Shown in pieces: positions 16,541 through 24,565 of a DNA stretch of 30,135 nt (positions within the stretch are counted from its first letter, which is position 1; the number at the start of each line of letters is the position of its first letter). The notes under the pieces were generated by a model. It saw only the letters and a list, made by a program, of their open reading frames with translations, did not search any database and was not told the DNA's origin. The DNA is from a virus. The DNA lies in the IMG/VR virus record IMGVR_UViG_3300042350_001536, positions 1 through 30,135 of that record, one strand, 5' to 3'. A program made the position numbers and the translations under genes.

Positions 16541-16765
16541 ATGATAGTACGCGAAAAAAGTAAGCTAATGATTTACGTTGGAAATGATCCAACGGGAAAG
16601 GCAGGAATACTAAAGAAGGCTATCGGAAATTTTACACAGGCAGAATTAAGGGGTTGGTATAATGCCAACCCCAAATCTGTTAGCCAACACGTCATTTTCA
16701 CGCCTGAGAAAAAAACCTATGAGCCAAATAAAGAAGACAATTCAAGCAGTACCGAACAGGGCTAA
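16541..16765 (+). CDS. Hypothetical small phage protein overlapping the portal gene
   Basis: The 74-residue protein contains YVGNDPTGKAGILKKAIG and ends in an acidic Ser-rich tail. Its last 47 bases overlap the portal start chosen here, or 104 bases if the upstream portal start is used. No domain is recognised. It is conserved in position between tail-tube and portal genes in this block. Confidence 0.68.
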   Translation: MIVREKSKLMIYVGNDPTGKAGILKKAIGNFTQAELRGWYNANPKSVSQHVIFTPEKKTYEPNKEDNSSSTEQG

Positions 16766-18146
16766 TAGAAATTTAAAAAGAAATAACAGTCCTTTATTAG
16801 CATCAGTCACTTTGGATACTTCCAATACTATGTTAGTTGTGGAAGATATTTTCAATGAGCCTTCCAGAGAAAGGCTTGATTTCACAGGGGCTAAATGGGT
16901 TAGATTCTTTACACAGAAAGACGACTTTTTAAAAAGTCTTATTGCTATTGTTAACAATTCCCCTACGCTTAGGCGCATCATTGAGGACAAAGTTAACATG
17001 GTTGTCGGTGACGGCTTTATTCCAATGAAAGGAAAATCTAACACCTTGCTCACAACCTCAATGAAGGGTGAGGTAATAACTGATGATTCTTTAAATGAGA
17101 TTGAGGAAGTTATCGGACAAGTTAACTTGCATTCTCAAAACTTACAAGAGGTACTTGGTTCTTTGGCTTTTGATTACGATGCTTTTGGAAATTGCTTTGC
17201 GGAAATAGTACGGGGTAAGGTTGGTAATGAGCCATTTACTTATATTTATCATGTTCCAGTTTATAACATTGGTATAAGAAAAGCCGAAGCGGACCAGATT
17301 ATACGTTCCGTTGGCATTTACGACAACTGGGAAGAAGTGCCATTGACAACCGAAGGTACATTTTACGAAAGCGAAGGATTTCGGGAAGTACCGATTTATC
17401 CTGAGTTTAAGAAATTTGAAGACGGGACGGAGCGTTCAATTATTCATGTGAAGCAATACGCGGCTGGTTATTTTTACTTCGGTTTGCCTGAGTGGATTGG
17501 TGCGAAAATGTGGGCTGAGATTGAATATAGGATCCAGCGTTTTAATACAAGCAAGTTTGAAAACGGCTTTATGCCTTCGGGTATTTTACAATTCTTTGGG
17601 TCGATGAGTCCAGCGGAGGCTAAAAAACTTGTTGAAGGTATTGAGTCAAAGTTTACAGGAATGGGCAATAATCACAAATTATTTGTTCAGGTTCTTAGAG
17701 ATGAGAAATTAAAGGCAAATTTTATACCCACATCAAAAGAAAATGAAGGCGAATTTTTAAACCTTCAAAACCTTGCAGCCTCAGCCATTGTCGTTGCGAA
17801 TAGATGGAGCAAGTCTTTAGCGGGCTTTGCAACTTCGGGACAACTTGGAAGCAATCAGCAGATAAGGCAGGAAATGGAGTACTTGCAAAATACGGTTATT
17901 AAACCGCGTCAAAATCTAATGCTTTCAAAGATCATTAATCCTTTCTTAAAAGAAATTGGGCTTTATAATCCAGCATTCACAGATGTTTCGTTTGGTATTT
18001 CCAACACTTTACCCGTGTCTTTCATGGGTGAAATCAAGGTGGAAGAAAACCTTTCTTTGAATGAAAAAAGAGAAATATTGGGTTACGCACCCGTTGAAAT
18101 AGAACAAACAACCCCAACGAATGAGCCAATTAATACAACCGAGTGA
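16719..18146 (+). CDS. Phage portal protein
   Basis: The portal ring is the DNA gate of the capsid vertex and binds the terminase. Residues from about 55 show portal-type sequence: a region leading to NMVVGDGFIPMKG, a central alpha/beta domain with FDYDAFGNCFAEIVRG and YIYHVPVYNIGIRKAE, then a long helical tail with RQEMEYLQNTVIKP. From the in-frame ATG at 16719 it has 475 residues (from 16662 it would have 494), a normal portal length. I prefer 16719 because it shortens the overlap with the preceding gene. The gene lies downstream of the major capsid gene, the reverse of the usual order. Confidence 0.86.
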   Translation: MSQIKKTIQAVPNRANRNLKRNNSPLLASVTLDTSNTMLVVEDIFNEPSRERLDFTGAKWVRFFTQKDDFLKSLIAIVNNSPTLRRIIEDKVNMVVGDGFIPMKGKSNTLLTTSMKGEVITDDSLNEIEEVIGQVNLHSQNLQEVLGSLAFDYDAFGNCFAEIVRGKVGNEPFTYIYHVPVYNIGIRKAEADQIIRSVGIYDNWEEVPLTTEGTFYESEGFREVPIYPEFKKFEDGTERSIIHVKQYAAGYFYFGLPEWIGAKMWAEIEYRIQRFNTSKFENGFMPSGILQFFGSMSPAEAKKLVEGIESKFTGMGNNHKLFVQVLRDEKLKANFIPTSKENEGEFLNLQNLAASAIVVANRWSKSLAGFATSGQLGSNQQIRQEMEYLQNTVIKPRQNLMLSKIINPFLKEIGLYNPAFTDVSFGISNTLPVSFMGEIKVEENLSLNEKREILGYAPVEIEQTTPTNEPINTTE

Positions 18147-18660
18147 AGTTATTAGCGGTGGGGTTGCACGTCCAACGCCAGCAGATATAAGGCTTGATAA
18201 AACACTTATTAGCCCACACATTCAAGATGCGGAGTTCCGTTGGATTGTTCCAGCGATTGGCATTACATTGTATGATTCAATGGTTGCAGACAAGGGAACA
18301 AGTACCGCGTTTACATCAACGGCTTATCAGGACATTTGGGATAAACAATTAAAATCCTTTTGCGCCAATGCCGTGTTATACGAGGCAGCGCCTTACATGG
18401 TTATGCAACTTGGAACAAATGGTTTATATACTTTGGATAACGAATACGGGCAAAATGTCGGCGTTGAAGGCTTGAAATTTTATCAAGATACTTTATTGCA
18501 AAGGTTGGAGGTAAAAAAGAAAAGGATTAAAGATTTACTTTGCAATTATTCAACGCCATTAACCGCGTTTATACCAAGTGCGATTGGTTGCCCTGAGGCA
18601 ACTTGCGAAGAAGATGAAGAAATTAATGACATTTATAACACCTTAGGGATTGTTTTATGA
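18121..18660 (+). CDS. Head-tail connector-like protein (DUF6712-type)
   Basis: The 179-residue, mostly helical protein follows the portal and overlaps its last 26 bases. The layout, an N-terminal segment with RLDKTLISPHIQDAEFRWI followed by a helix pair around YQDIWDKQLKSFCANAVLYE, fits the small helical connector family annotated as DUF6712 in Bacteroidota phages and the role of a head-tail adaptor. The C-terminus is Cys/Glu-rich. The family label rests on memory of pattern, so confidence is moderate. Confidence 0.7.
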   Translation: MSQLIQPSEVISGGVARPTPADIRLDKTLISPHIQDAEFRWIVPAIGITLYDSMVADKGTSTAFTSTAYQDIWDKQLKSFCANAVLYEAAPYMVMQLGTNGLYTLDNEYGQNVGVEGLKFYQDTLLQRLEVKKKRIKDLLCNYSTPLTAFIPSAIGCPEATCEEDEEINDIYNTLGIVL

Positions 18661-20702
18661 TGGAAAAACCAAAAAAAGAAAGACGTTTTATAAAGACGTT
18701 GGGGAAAATAGGTGAGATTTTAATTCAGGAGGTTTTATTGAAAGTGGGTAGTAATTTGATTAAGAGGATTGGGGGCAAAAAAACATTGCCTTCAATCCTT
18801 ATTTTATTCCTATCCATTTCCCTTTTTGCTCAGTACCCAAATACAGGCAATAAGCAAAGATTAGGTTTCCAGACTACGGCGGACGGCCTTGTTTGGCGTG
18901 GTTCAATCTCCGACACAGCAAGCATTCAGCCTGTATCAAATCAAAACGCCTGGGTTATCCTTGACACCGTTAACCTAAAAATATACTCATTTGATTTTTC
19001 TTCCAACGTTTGGAATCAAGTTGGCACGGGTGGCGGTTCTGCATTCACGCAGCCTGTTGACTCATTATTTTTTAATGTAAGCGTACCTACAAACAACGTG
19101 GACACGGCTAAAATGCGATGGGATTCCGATTTAGCTACAGTGGTACTTGGATTAAATGACAACGTACCAAATGAAATAGGCTTTAAAAACTTTTGGCTTG
19201 TTAAAAATCAAACAGGCGCAACGATTACAAAAGGAAGCCTTGTTTATGCTAATGGCACGGTGGGAGCAAGTGGGAGAATAACAGTTGCAAAGTTTATTGC
19301 TAATGGCACAATAGATGCAAAGTATTTATTAGGAATTACCGCACATGATTTAAGCAACGGTGAAGATGGGTATGTCATTTCATTTGGCAAAATAAGACAA
19401 GTCAACACTGATACCTTTTCGGCTGGGGCTATCCTTTATCCTTCGCCAACGGTGGCAGGTGTTTGGACAGATGTTGAGCCAGTTGCACCTAACCTTGATA
19501 TGCCAATAGGCTTTTGTATTAATTCTCATGTAAATAATGGTACTATTGCCATTCGTGTAGCATCGGGTTATAGTTTAAATGAATTACATGACGTTCAAAT
19601 AATCTCGCCAGTTGACAGGGCCTCTTTATATTATTCTGGTGGATTATGGAGAGATACAACGCCAACACTTTTAGTAAGCGACACGGCTTCAATGCTTACA
19701 AATTACTTGCGCTCAGGTGTTGCAAGTAATACTTATTTGCCTTTGACTGGGGGAACATTGACGGGGGCTTTAAATGGAACAACGGGAAAATTTACAACTA
19801 ATTTAGGAGTTGGTAATACGATTGCAGGTTCACCTATTTTATTTACAAGTGGAGACGGAAATCAAGAAGTTCATTTTGCACATTCTCAAAATATAGCTGG
19901 TGCAACTGTAACTTTAAGATTAACAAACAATAATGCTGGTTTATTTGACCAAGGGGCTTATTTTCAAGGCATAGTAAACAGAGGTATAAATGAAATGTCT
20001 GGGGCATTAGGAACTAATGGTTCTGAATATATTAGATTAAGAGGTGTTGACGATGGAGGCATTGTTGGCGTTGGAATTTTTAATACAAATCCATCTTATA
20101 ATTTAGATTTAACGGGAACATTTAGAGCAACAGGAAACAGTTTAATCGGTGGCACATTTGGTGTTACAGGCGCAACGACATTGTCTGGCGCACTTACCGT
20201 AAACAATGCCACGGTATTAAATGAAGGCTCAGGGGACTTTGATACACGCATTGAAAGTAATGGAAATGCCAACATGGTTTTTGTGGATGCTGGATTAGAT
20301 CGCGTGGGCATTGGCACTGGAACGCCATCAAAGACCCTTGACGTTAATGGTGAGTTAAAAATTGCAACGGTTACAGCAACGCCTACGGCTTTACTTGGCA
20401 AAGATGCAAGTAATGTAGTTGGTGAGGTTACCACGGTTGCGCAAACAGGCTTAATGACAAGGGGTGCTTTGGAAGCATCGACAAGTTCAGTCGAAGGAAC
20501 TTTTTCTGTTACTCATGGACTTGGGGCTACTCCTGTTTCAATTATTATAACATCGGCTGGATTAGAATCTTCCTTTGAAAGAAAGCTTTTGTTTGAGGTG
20601 TACGCAAGAAATAGTACAACCTTTTCCGTGCAAGCATGGAATTTAGACGGTACTGCCGCAACAAGTAAAACTGTAAAAATCTATTGGTTAGCAATAAAAT
20701 AA
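18657..20702 (+). CDS. Tail fibre-like protein with N-terminal hydrophobic signal-like segment
   Basis: The 681-residue protein has a basic N-terminus, then a hydrophobic segment (TLPSILILFLSISLFAQ, about 43-59) that looks like a signal peptide ending LFAQ. The central part is Gly/Thr-rich beta repeats, with TGATTLSGALTVNNAT followed by the fibre motif IGTGTPSKTLDVNG (about 547-560). The last 80 residues contain the lectin-like SVTHGLGATPVSI. It lies after the portal/connector genes and before an exported protein and the holin. A leader sequence in a fibre is odd; start misassignment is one explanation. The segment from about 19800 to 20100 is more AT-rich than its flanks. Confidence 0.78.
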   Translation: MMEKPKKERRFIKTLGKIGEILIQEVLLKVGSNLIKRIGGKKTLPSILILFLSISLFAQYPNTGNKQRLGFQTTADGLVWRGSISDTASIQPVSNQNAWVILDTVNLKIYSFDFSSNVWNQVGTGGGSAFTQPVDSLFFNVSVPTNNVDTAKMRWDSDLATVVLGLNDNVPNEIGFKNFWLVKNQTGATITKGSLVYANGTVGASGRITVAKFIANGTIDAKYLLGITAHDLSNGEDGYVISFGKIRQVNTDTFSAGAILYPSPTVAGVWTDVEPVAPNLDMPIGFCINSHVNNGTIAIRVASGYSLNELHDVQIISPVDRASLYYSGGLWRDTTPTLLVSDTASMLTNYLRSGVASNTYLPLTGGTLTGALNGTTGKFTTNLGVGNTIAGSPILFTSGDGNQEVHFAHSQNIAGATVTLRLTNNNAGLFDQGAYFQGIVNRGINEMSGALGTNGSEYIRLRGVDDGGIVGVGIFNTNPSYNLDLTGTFRATGNSLIGGTFGVTGATTLSGALTVNNATVLNEGSGDFDTRIESNGNANMVFVDAGLDRVGIGTGTPSKTLDVNGELKIATVTATPTALLGKDASNVVGEVTTVAQTGLMTRGALEASTSSVEGTFSVTHGLGATPVSIIITSAGLESSFERKLLFEVYARNSTTFSVQAWNLDGTAATSKTVKIYWLAIK

Positions 20703-20709
20703 ACAAAAC

Positions 20710-21312
20710 ATGAAAAAAATATTAATCCTTTTGTCCTTATTTCCTTCCTTTGTCTTTGCTCAGGATACGGTTATCATTTCTAAAATCTTTGCAGACGATA
20801 CTCTTTGGAGTGTAAAAAAAGTATACACAAATCAAGATGTTCAAGTAAAATTGTTTGAGGATTCTTCAGCCATTTATTATTACATTTTAAACGATGTTGT
20901 AGATGAGGCACGGAAGATGACCGATGCTTTTAACATTTACGAAAACCGTAATAAGTTTTTAAACGCCTTGTATAAACTTGATAAAAGTATGGTTAATGGT
21001 AAGGTGGAAAGTGCTTTTAATTACCTTTCGAATTTATACGCTTCGTTCTGGACAGGCAATTACAATGCCATTGCCAATGGGACAAAGGTTCTTGCTGGGG
21101 CTGAGATATTTGTAAATAAGAATAACGAATTAAGGATTAAGATTGGCGAAAGCATAAATAAGCCTTTTATTGCTGTTGCTGATAGTTATGGCATCATTGC
21201 AAATTATCCAAACACGGGTGACAGATTTATTATTTACAAAACAAATGAAAAGTCATTCAAAGATTTAGATAATAAATTAATTCTCAGGAAACAAAAGCAA
21301 TTAAACCGATGA
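20710..21312 (+). CDS. Exported phage protein with a signal peptide
   Basis: The 200-residue protein has a clear Sec signal: MKK, a hydrophobic core (ILILLSLFPSFV) and a cleavage site after FAQ, giving a mature protein that begins DTVIIS. The mature part is alpha/beta with many Asn and Lys residues, without a recognised domain. It starts eight bases after the fibre gene and overlaps the holin as ATGA. Possible roles are cell-wall contact, tail-fibre assembly in the periplasm, or superinfection exclusion; none is shown by the sequence. Confidence 0.78.
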   Translation: MKKILILLSLFPSFVFAQDTVIISKIFADDTLWSVKKVYTNQDVQVKLFEDSSAIYYYILNDVVDEARKMTDAFNIYENRNKFLNALYKLDKSMVNGKVESAFNYLSNLYASFWTGNYNAIANGTKVLAGAEIFVNKNNELRIKIGESINKPFIAVADSYGIIANYPNTGDRFIIYKTNEKSFKDLDNKLILRKQKQLNR

Positions 21313-21713
21313 AGGCTATAATTTATAACATCTTTAAACTTGGCTACGACGGCATTATTTATTCCATTTGTTGCGGAGTTCTTTTTTCATTTTTTTTCCC
21401 GATAAAGCATTTCTTGATTTTTACAATCTTTGTTGTTTTTGCAGACACGGTCACGGGGATCATCGCAGCAAGGAAAAGGAATGAGGCAATAACGAGCAAA
21501 GGATTATATCGAACATCGCAAAAGGTGGTTGTTTACTTTGTTGGCATCATGATTTTTCACGGCGCAAGTGTTACCTTTGGTTTACCTTCGCAAATCGTTT
21601 ATTCGGTTAGCTTCTTGATAGCATTTACAGAACTTTACAGCATCTCGGAAAATATCAAGTCGATAACTGGTGTAAACATTGGAACATTAATATTAAGATT
21701 TTTCAGACGTTAA
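21309..21713 (+). CDS. Phage holin (class with DTVTGI motif)
   Basis: The 134-residue membrane protein has three or so hydrophobic segments, roughly residues 10-30, 32-50 and 70-110. It carries FADTVTGIIAARKRNEAI followed by SKGLYRTSQKVVVYF, the pattern of the phage holin family 4 (PF05105-like). It would open the inner membrane at the end of infection. It is ATGA-coupled to the exported protein and followed by a small gene and an amidase, forming the lysis cassette. Confidence 0.88.
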   Translation: MKAIIYNIFKLGYDGIIYSICCGVLFSFFFPIKHFLIFTIFVVFADTVTGIIAARKRNEAITSKGLYRTSQKVVVYFVGIMIFHGASVTFGLPSQIVYSVSFLIAFTELYSISENIKSITGVNIGTLILRFFRR

Positions 21714-21723
21714 AATAAATAAT

Positions 21724-22017
21724 ATGCAGACTAATTTAAAAGAAGCGTTAAAAAACGCAGACGGAATAAAATCACCAATGGGTGACGTCGCTTGCTACTC
21801 AATGAACTTTGCTGAGTTAGCCTCGGAGATAAATGTTCATCTTGAAGGTAATAAGGTGAAATTTACATGGCGGGAATATATTCAGTTGGCTCAAATCATT
21901 TGGGATAAAATCAAGGAGACATCTCGCGAATGTGCTGGCAAAGAGATAGAGGTGAAACTTCCTCCAAAATTATCAATCGTTGGTGCGGCTTTTGCGCTCA
22001 TCGGATTTAAGTTATAG
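21724..22017 (+). CDS. Hypothetical small protein in the lysis cassette
   Basis: The 97-residue protein sits between the holin and the amidase. It is helical with a hydrophobic C-terminal stretch, LSIVGAAFALIGFKL, that could be a membrane anchor. Spanin, antiholin and accessory roles are all possible, but no feature decides between them. It starts ten bases after the holin stop. Confidence 0.7.
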   Translation: MQTNLKEALKNADGIKSPMGDVACYSMNFAELASEINVHLEGNKVKFTWREYIQLAQIIWDKIKETSRECAGKEIEVKLPPKLSIVGAAFALIGFKL

Positions 22018-22048
22018 GCGCAGACGATTCGCTACCTTATGCGGCTTC

Positions 22049-22076
22049 AGGGAGGTATATTGATTTATGCCTCCCT
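22049..22076 (+). terminator. Stem-loop between lysis-cassette genes, terminator-like
   Basis: AGGGAGGTAT pairs with ATGCCTCCCT (ten base pairs, one G-T) around an eight-base loop. The tail is short (TTT then AAAA), so full termination is uncertain. It lies in the 75-base gap before the amidase start at 22093 and could attenuate amidase transcription or shield the message. Confidence 0.5.
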
Positions 22077-22092
22077 TTAAAATTGTAAAAAT

Positions 22093-22752
22093 ATGAAAGC
22101 AAGTAAATTTTGTGTTTTTCTCGATGCTGGTCATGGAGGCATCGATGCAAAGAAAAAGTTACCTTTTAATTATACGACCTATCCCTCAAAGTGCTTCCAG
22201 CATAATAACGCAAAGTTCCATGGTTACGGCTGGTTCTTTGAAGGCGTTTTTAATCGTGAAGTCGCGGCAAAGATTGAGCAGTATTTAAAGGATTGGGGAA
22301 TGTCGGTTATTAATGTTTACGACCCCATTATTGATATAAGTCTTCTTAAGCGCGTAGCAAAGGCAAACATAAACGCCCAGAACTATGAGGCTTCGTTATA
22401 TATTAGCATCCACGGCAACGCAGCATCATCGACGGCACGAGGCTTTGAAGTATTTACATCAATCGGACAAACAAAATCGGATATTTGTGCCGAGTTCCTT
22501 TTTAACGAGGTGAAGGAGGCATTTCCAAAATGGTTGTTTCGAAGCGATACTATTGATGGTGATAAGGATAAAGAAGCTAAATTCCTTGTTTTGAGCCAAA
22601 CGAATATGCCAGCCGTGTTATCGGAAAATGGCTTCTTTACCAATTACAAGGACGCTTTAATGATGTTCGACCCAGCCTTCCAGAATACCTTGGCTCTTTG
22701 TCATGCCCGTGCGGTGGTTGATTATGCAAAGACGCAAGGGGTTACGTTTTAA
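22093..22752 (+). CDS. N-acetylmuramoyl-L-alanine amidase (endolysin)
   Basis: This is a zinc amidase of the Amidase_3 family that cuts the bond between muramic acid and the stem peptide. Zinc ligands and catalytic residues are visible: H14 in LDAGHGG, E50 in FFEGVFNREVA, H107 in SIHGNAA and the catalytic E178 in LSENGFFTN. At 219 residues it is a single catalytic domain without signal or cell-wall-binding module, as expected of a holin-dependent endolysin. It is the last gene of the late plus-strand block and ends just before a terminator. Confidence 0.93.
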   Translation: MKASKFCVFLDAGHGGIDAKKKLPFNYTTYPSKCFQHNNAKFHGYGWFFEGVFNREVAAKIEQYLKDWGMSVINVYDPIIDISLLKRVAKANINAQNYEASLYISIHGNAASSTARGFEVFTSIGQTKSDICAEFLFNEVKEAFPKWLFRSDTIDGDKDKEAKFLVLSQTNMPAVLSENGFFTNYKDALMMFDPAFQNTLALCHARAVVDYAKTQGVTF

Positions 22753-22754
22753 AA

Positions 22755-22784
22755 CGAAAAAGGGGCGACGCAAATGTCACCCCC
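22755..22784 (-). terminator. Terminator shared by the converging strands
   Basis: GGGGcGAC and GTCaCCCC pair around GCAAAT, with one mismatch (22762-22783). Read leftward, the minus strand then gives TTTTTCGTTTT, a good tail for termination of the minus-strand operon that ends with the 22821 gene. Read rightward the tail is weaker (CTAATTT), but it can also stop the late block. Confidence 0.75.
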
Positions 22785-22820
22785 TAATTTCAACACTAAA
22801 AAACAAACGTAACCGATATC

Positions 22821-23108
22821 TTAATTTATAACTTTGTTTATAATTTTCAAACATAAATCTTTTATCACATCGCCGTCGGCTTCCTTGTAAATCCTGTATG
22901 CTATGGTTAACATTCTACCCTGATCCATTCTTTCAATCGGTGGCGGAACATCTGGAAGTATTGGTTCAAGGTAAAATTTTAGCATGGCAATCTTTGCCTG
23001 AGTGCCCTGAGCAAATCGAATTTCTTTAGGATAATTTTTGGTTATCTTTTCAATTTCCTTCCATGTTGCGGGACTTAGCCCGTCAATAATTTCAATGTTT
23101 CTTTTCAT
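22821..23108 (-). CDS. Hypothetical protein, DNA-metabolism operon
   Basis: The 95-residue helical protein starts MKRNIEIIDGLSPATW. An upstream in-frame start at 23153 exists, but that would lie deep inside the RuvC-like gene; the ATG at 23108 overlaps it by 17 bases, in line with local practice. The sequence is charged with a helix near EIEKITKNYPKEIRFAQ. It is the last gene of its operon, next to the terminator. No family is recognised. Confidence 0.7.
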   Translation of the reverse strand: MKRNIEIIDGLSPATWKEIEKITKNYPKEIRFAQGTQAKIAMLKFYLEPILPDVPPPIERMDQGRMLTIAYRIYKEADGDVIKDLCLKIINKVIN

Positions 23109-23586
23109 GTTTTTGGTAATTTTTTGCTTGTAATGCCAGGGTAAAACAATCAATTTCGTCTTGACTTATTTTTGCTGGTTTAAAATTTGGTTCAAATTTG
23201 TAGCCTTCGTTTTGAAAGACTTTCATAAATATTTCCTTTCCCCATTTTTTGCCCTTTTGTTCTGGGCTAATATTGTAGGCTTCGCATCCATTTTCTTTAA
23301 TCCATTCGTAAGCAATTCGAGAAGCCGCTTGGTTCATGCCTACATTTCGGGACATACGGGAAAGGATTGCGCGGTTAATGGAAGAATTAAAGGTTACATT
23401 TTGGAGACTGGAATCTTCCACCAGAACGACAGCGTTTTCATAATCTTTATGCCAGTGAAAAGAGTCTTCCAAAAAATCTACAAACCTTTTGTATTTTTTA
23501 AATTCAACTTCTTTATCTGGATTAATAAAACACGCTGCCATTCCGTTTATTCTTATTGCTGGGTCAACCCCTATATATGTTCTCAA
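23092..23586 (-). CDS. RuvC-like Holliday junction resolvase
   Basis: The 164-residue protein has the RNase H fold signature of RuvC-type resolvases: first acidic residue in YIGVDPAIRING (D8), second in VVLVEDSS (E57), and final pair in SQDEIDCFTLA (D143, D146). The length is normal for RuvC. It resolves four-way junctions in replicating phage DNA before packaging. Its start overlaps the membrane-protein gene by four bases. Confidence 0.85.
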   Translation of the reverse strand: MRTYIGVDPAIRINGMAACFINPDKEVEFKKYKRFVDFLEDSFHWHKDYENAVVLVEDSSLQNVTFNSSINRAILSRMSRNVGMNQAASRIAYEWIKENGCEAYNISPEQKGKKWGKEIFMKVFQNEGYKFEPNFKPAKISQDEIDCFTLALQAKNYQKHEKKH

Positions 23587-24119
23587 AGTGTTATTGTTTG
23601 AAACGAAGTTACATAACCGTTACCTTGTTTTGGCGCATCTTCAGTGACTTTTTTTGCAACTGGCTTTCTTTTGCGTCGTTTGATTGGTTCTGGCGCGTTA
23701 ATGCCATAAGCCTCAACTCCTTTGTCAACAAAGTTGATTTCCAGAAGGTATCCAAAAACAACGATTGTGCCAACAAAAAGAAACATGGTTATAAATTCGC
23801 CGCCTTCATACTTTTCCTGTAAGCCGAAGAACACTTCAACCAAAGCTACAACGGTTGCGCCTAAGGCTATCTTAGGTGGGTAAGTACTTCTTCCCTTAGT
23901 GGGATTCAAGAAGTCCATGAAAACGACGGCAAAGCGTCCAAGTTGCAAGATACTAGCTGCAATGATCGCGAGCCAAAAGTCAATCGGTAAAAAAATGGCG
24001 GTTAAATACGCATTGATACCGTAGGTAAGAATGATTGTTAAAAGCATAATTGTAGGAATGTTGTCGCTAATGCTTTCGAAAGTCCATCGAAATTGAGTAT
24101 TAGTGAAATTCTTTTCCAT
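23583..24119 (-). CDS. Four-helix membrane protein of unknown function
   Basis: The 178-residue protein has four hydrophobic segments at about 20-44, 46-68, 84-104 and 110-128, then a cytosolic basic tail with KRRKRKPVAKK. It lies between the RuvC-like gene and the 24186 gene. The 21-base repeat copy 24126-24146 lies upstream of its start. A membrane platform for replication, a superinfection factor or a lysis helper are all possible; nothing in the sequence picks one. Confidence 0.75.
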   Translation of the reverse strand: MEKNFTNTQFRWTFESISDNIPTIMLLTIILTYGINAYLTAIFLPIDFWLAIIAASILQLGRFAVVFMDFLNPTKGRSTYPPKIALGATVVALVEVFFGLQEKYEGGEFITMFLFVGTIVVFGYLLEINFVDKGVEAYGINAPEPIKRRKRKPVAKKVTEDAPKQGNGYVTSFQTITL

Positions 24120-24125
24120 TTGTTT

Positions 24126-24146
24126 TTTGTTTTTTAAGTGGTGAAA
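24126..24146 (-). repeat. 21-base direct repeat, copy 1, leader of the membrane-protein gene
   Basis: An exact 21-base match with 24526-24546, exactly 400 bases apart (on the minus strand TTTCACCACTTAAAAAACAA plus one A). It lies in the leader of the 23583-24119 gene, and its end overlaps the T-tail of the terminator at 24144-24172. The A-rich half looks like the standard translation leader; the CACCACTT part is more specific. Confidence 0.8.
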
Positions 24147-24172
24147 AAAGGCGGGCAGCTGGGGGACTGCCC
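24144..24172 (-). terminator. Rho-independent terminator after the 24186 gene
   Basis: GGGCAG (24153-24158) and CTGCCC (24167-24172) pair around an eight-base loop. On the minus strand the stem is followed by GCC and then six T's. It would stop transcription right after the 24186-24521 gene, so that gene can be its own transcription unit. Read-through would be needed for the membrane-protein gene and the RuvC-like gene, or they have their own promoter. Confidence 0.7.
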
Positions 24173-24185
24173 TGTGAGGATTGAT

Positions 24186-24521
24186 TTAAATTTCTTCTAT
24201 GAATTTGCAAAAAAGATTTTCAAACTCATTCCATGCATCATTAGTCATGTATTCAATTTTAAATTGTTTTTCATCTTCTTTTATAACCCTTGCTTCACAA
24301 AAAATTGAACCATCTTGATTTATCATAAAAATACCATTTAATCCATCTATTCTTATAGATGTTGGGTTATACCATCCTGAATTTGTACTACCTAAATTTA
24401 ATCCTGTTAAACAAGCTTCTAAATTTGTATGAATAGTTGTTCCAGTCCATTTAGTTCCAGCTATTTTTTTAAGTGCCTTTACTTTTGCGTTGTTTTCTTT
24501 TGTTTTTGCTAAAATTGTCAT
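24186..24521 (-). CDS. Hypothetical AT-rich single-gene cassette
   Basis: The 111-residue protein starts MTILAKTKENNAKVKALKK, followed by a mixed alpha/beta region with GWYNPTSIRIDGLNGIF and a C-terminal FENLFCKFIEEI helix. No domain is recognised. The codon choice is more AT-rich than in the neighbouring genes. It has its own promoter/operator-like element upstream, its own terminator downstream, and identical 21-base leader repeats on both sides. This is the profile of a recently inserted moron. Its function is unknown. Confidence 0.7.
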   Translation of the reverse strand: MTILAKTKENNAKVKALKKIAGTKWTGTTIHTNLEACLTGLNLGSTNSGWYNPTSIRIDGLNGIFMINQDGSIFCEARVIKEDEKQFKIEYMTNDAWNEFENLFCKFIEEI

Positions 24522-24525
24522 AATC

Positions 24526-24546
24526 TTTGTTTTTTAAGTGGTGAAA
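24526..24546 (-). repeat. 21-base direct repeat, copy 2, leader of the 24186 gene
   Basis: Exact second copy of 24126-24146, beginning four bases before the start codon of the 24186-24521 gene. The two copies delimit a 400-base unit that contains the gene and its terminator. Confidence 0.8.
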
Positions 24547-24565
24547 TATTTTTCGTTCGTTTCGA

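Noticed and set aside
23161-23822. Two plus-strand frames opposite the RuvC-like and membrane-protein genes
   Set aside because: The minus frames show catalytic residues and membrane helices; the plus frames show only hydrophobic low-complexity sequence.
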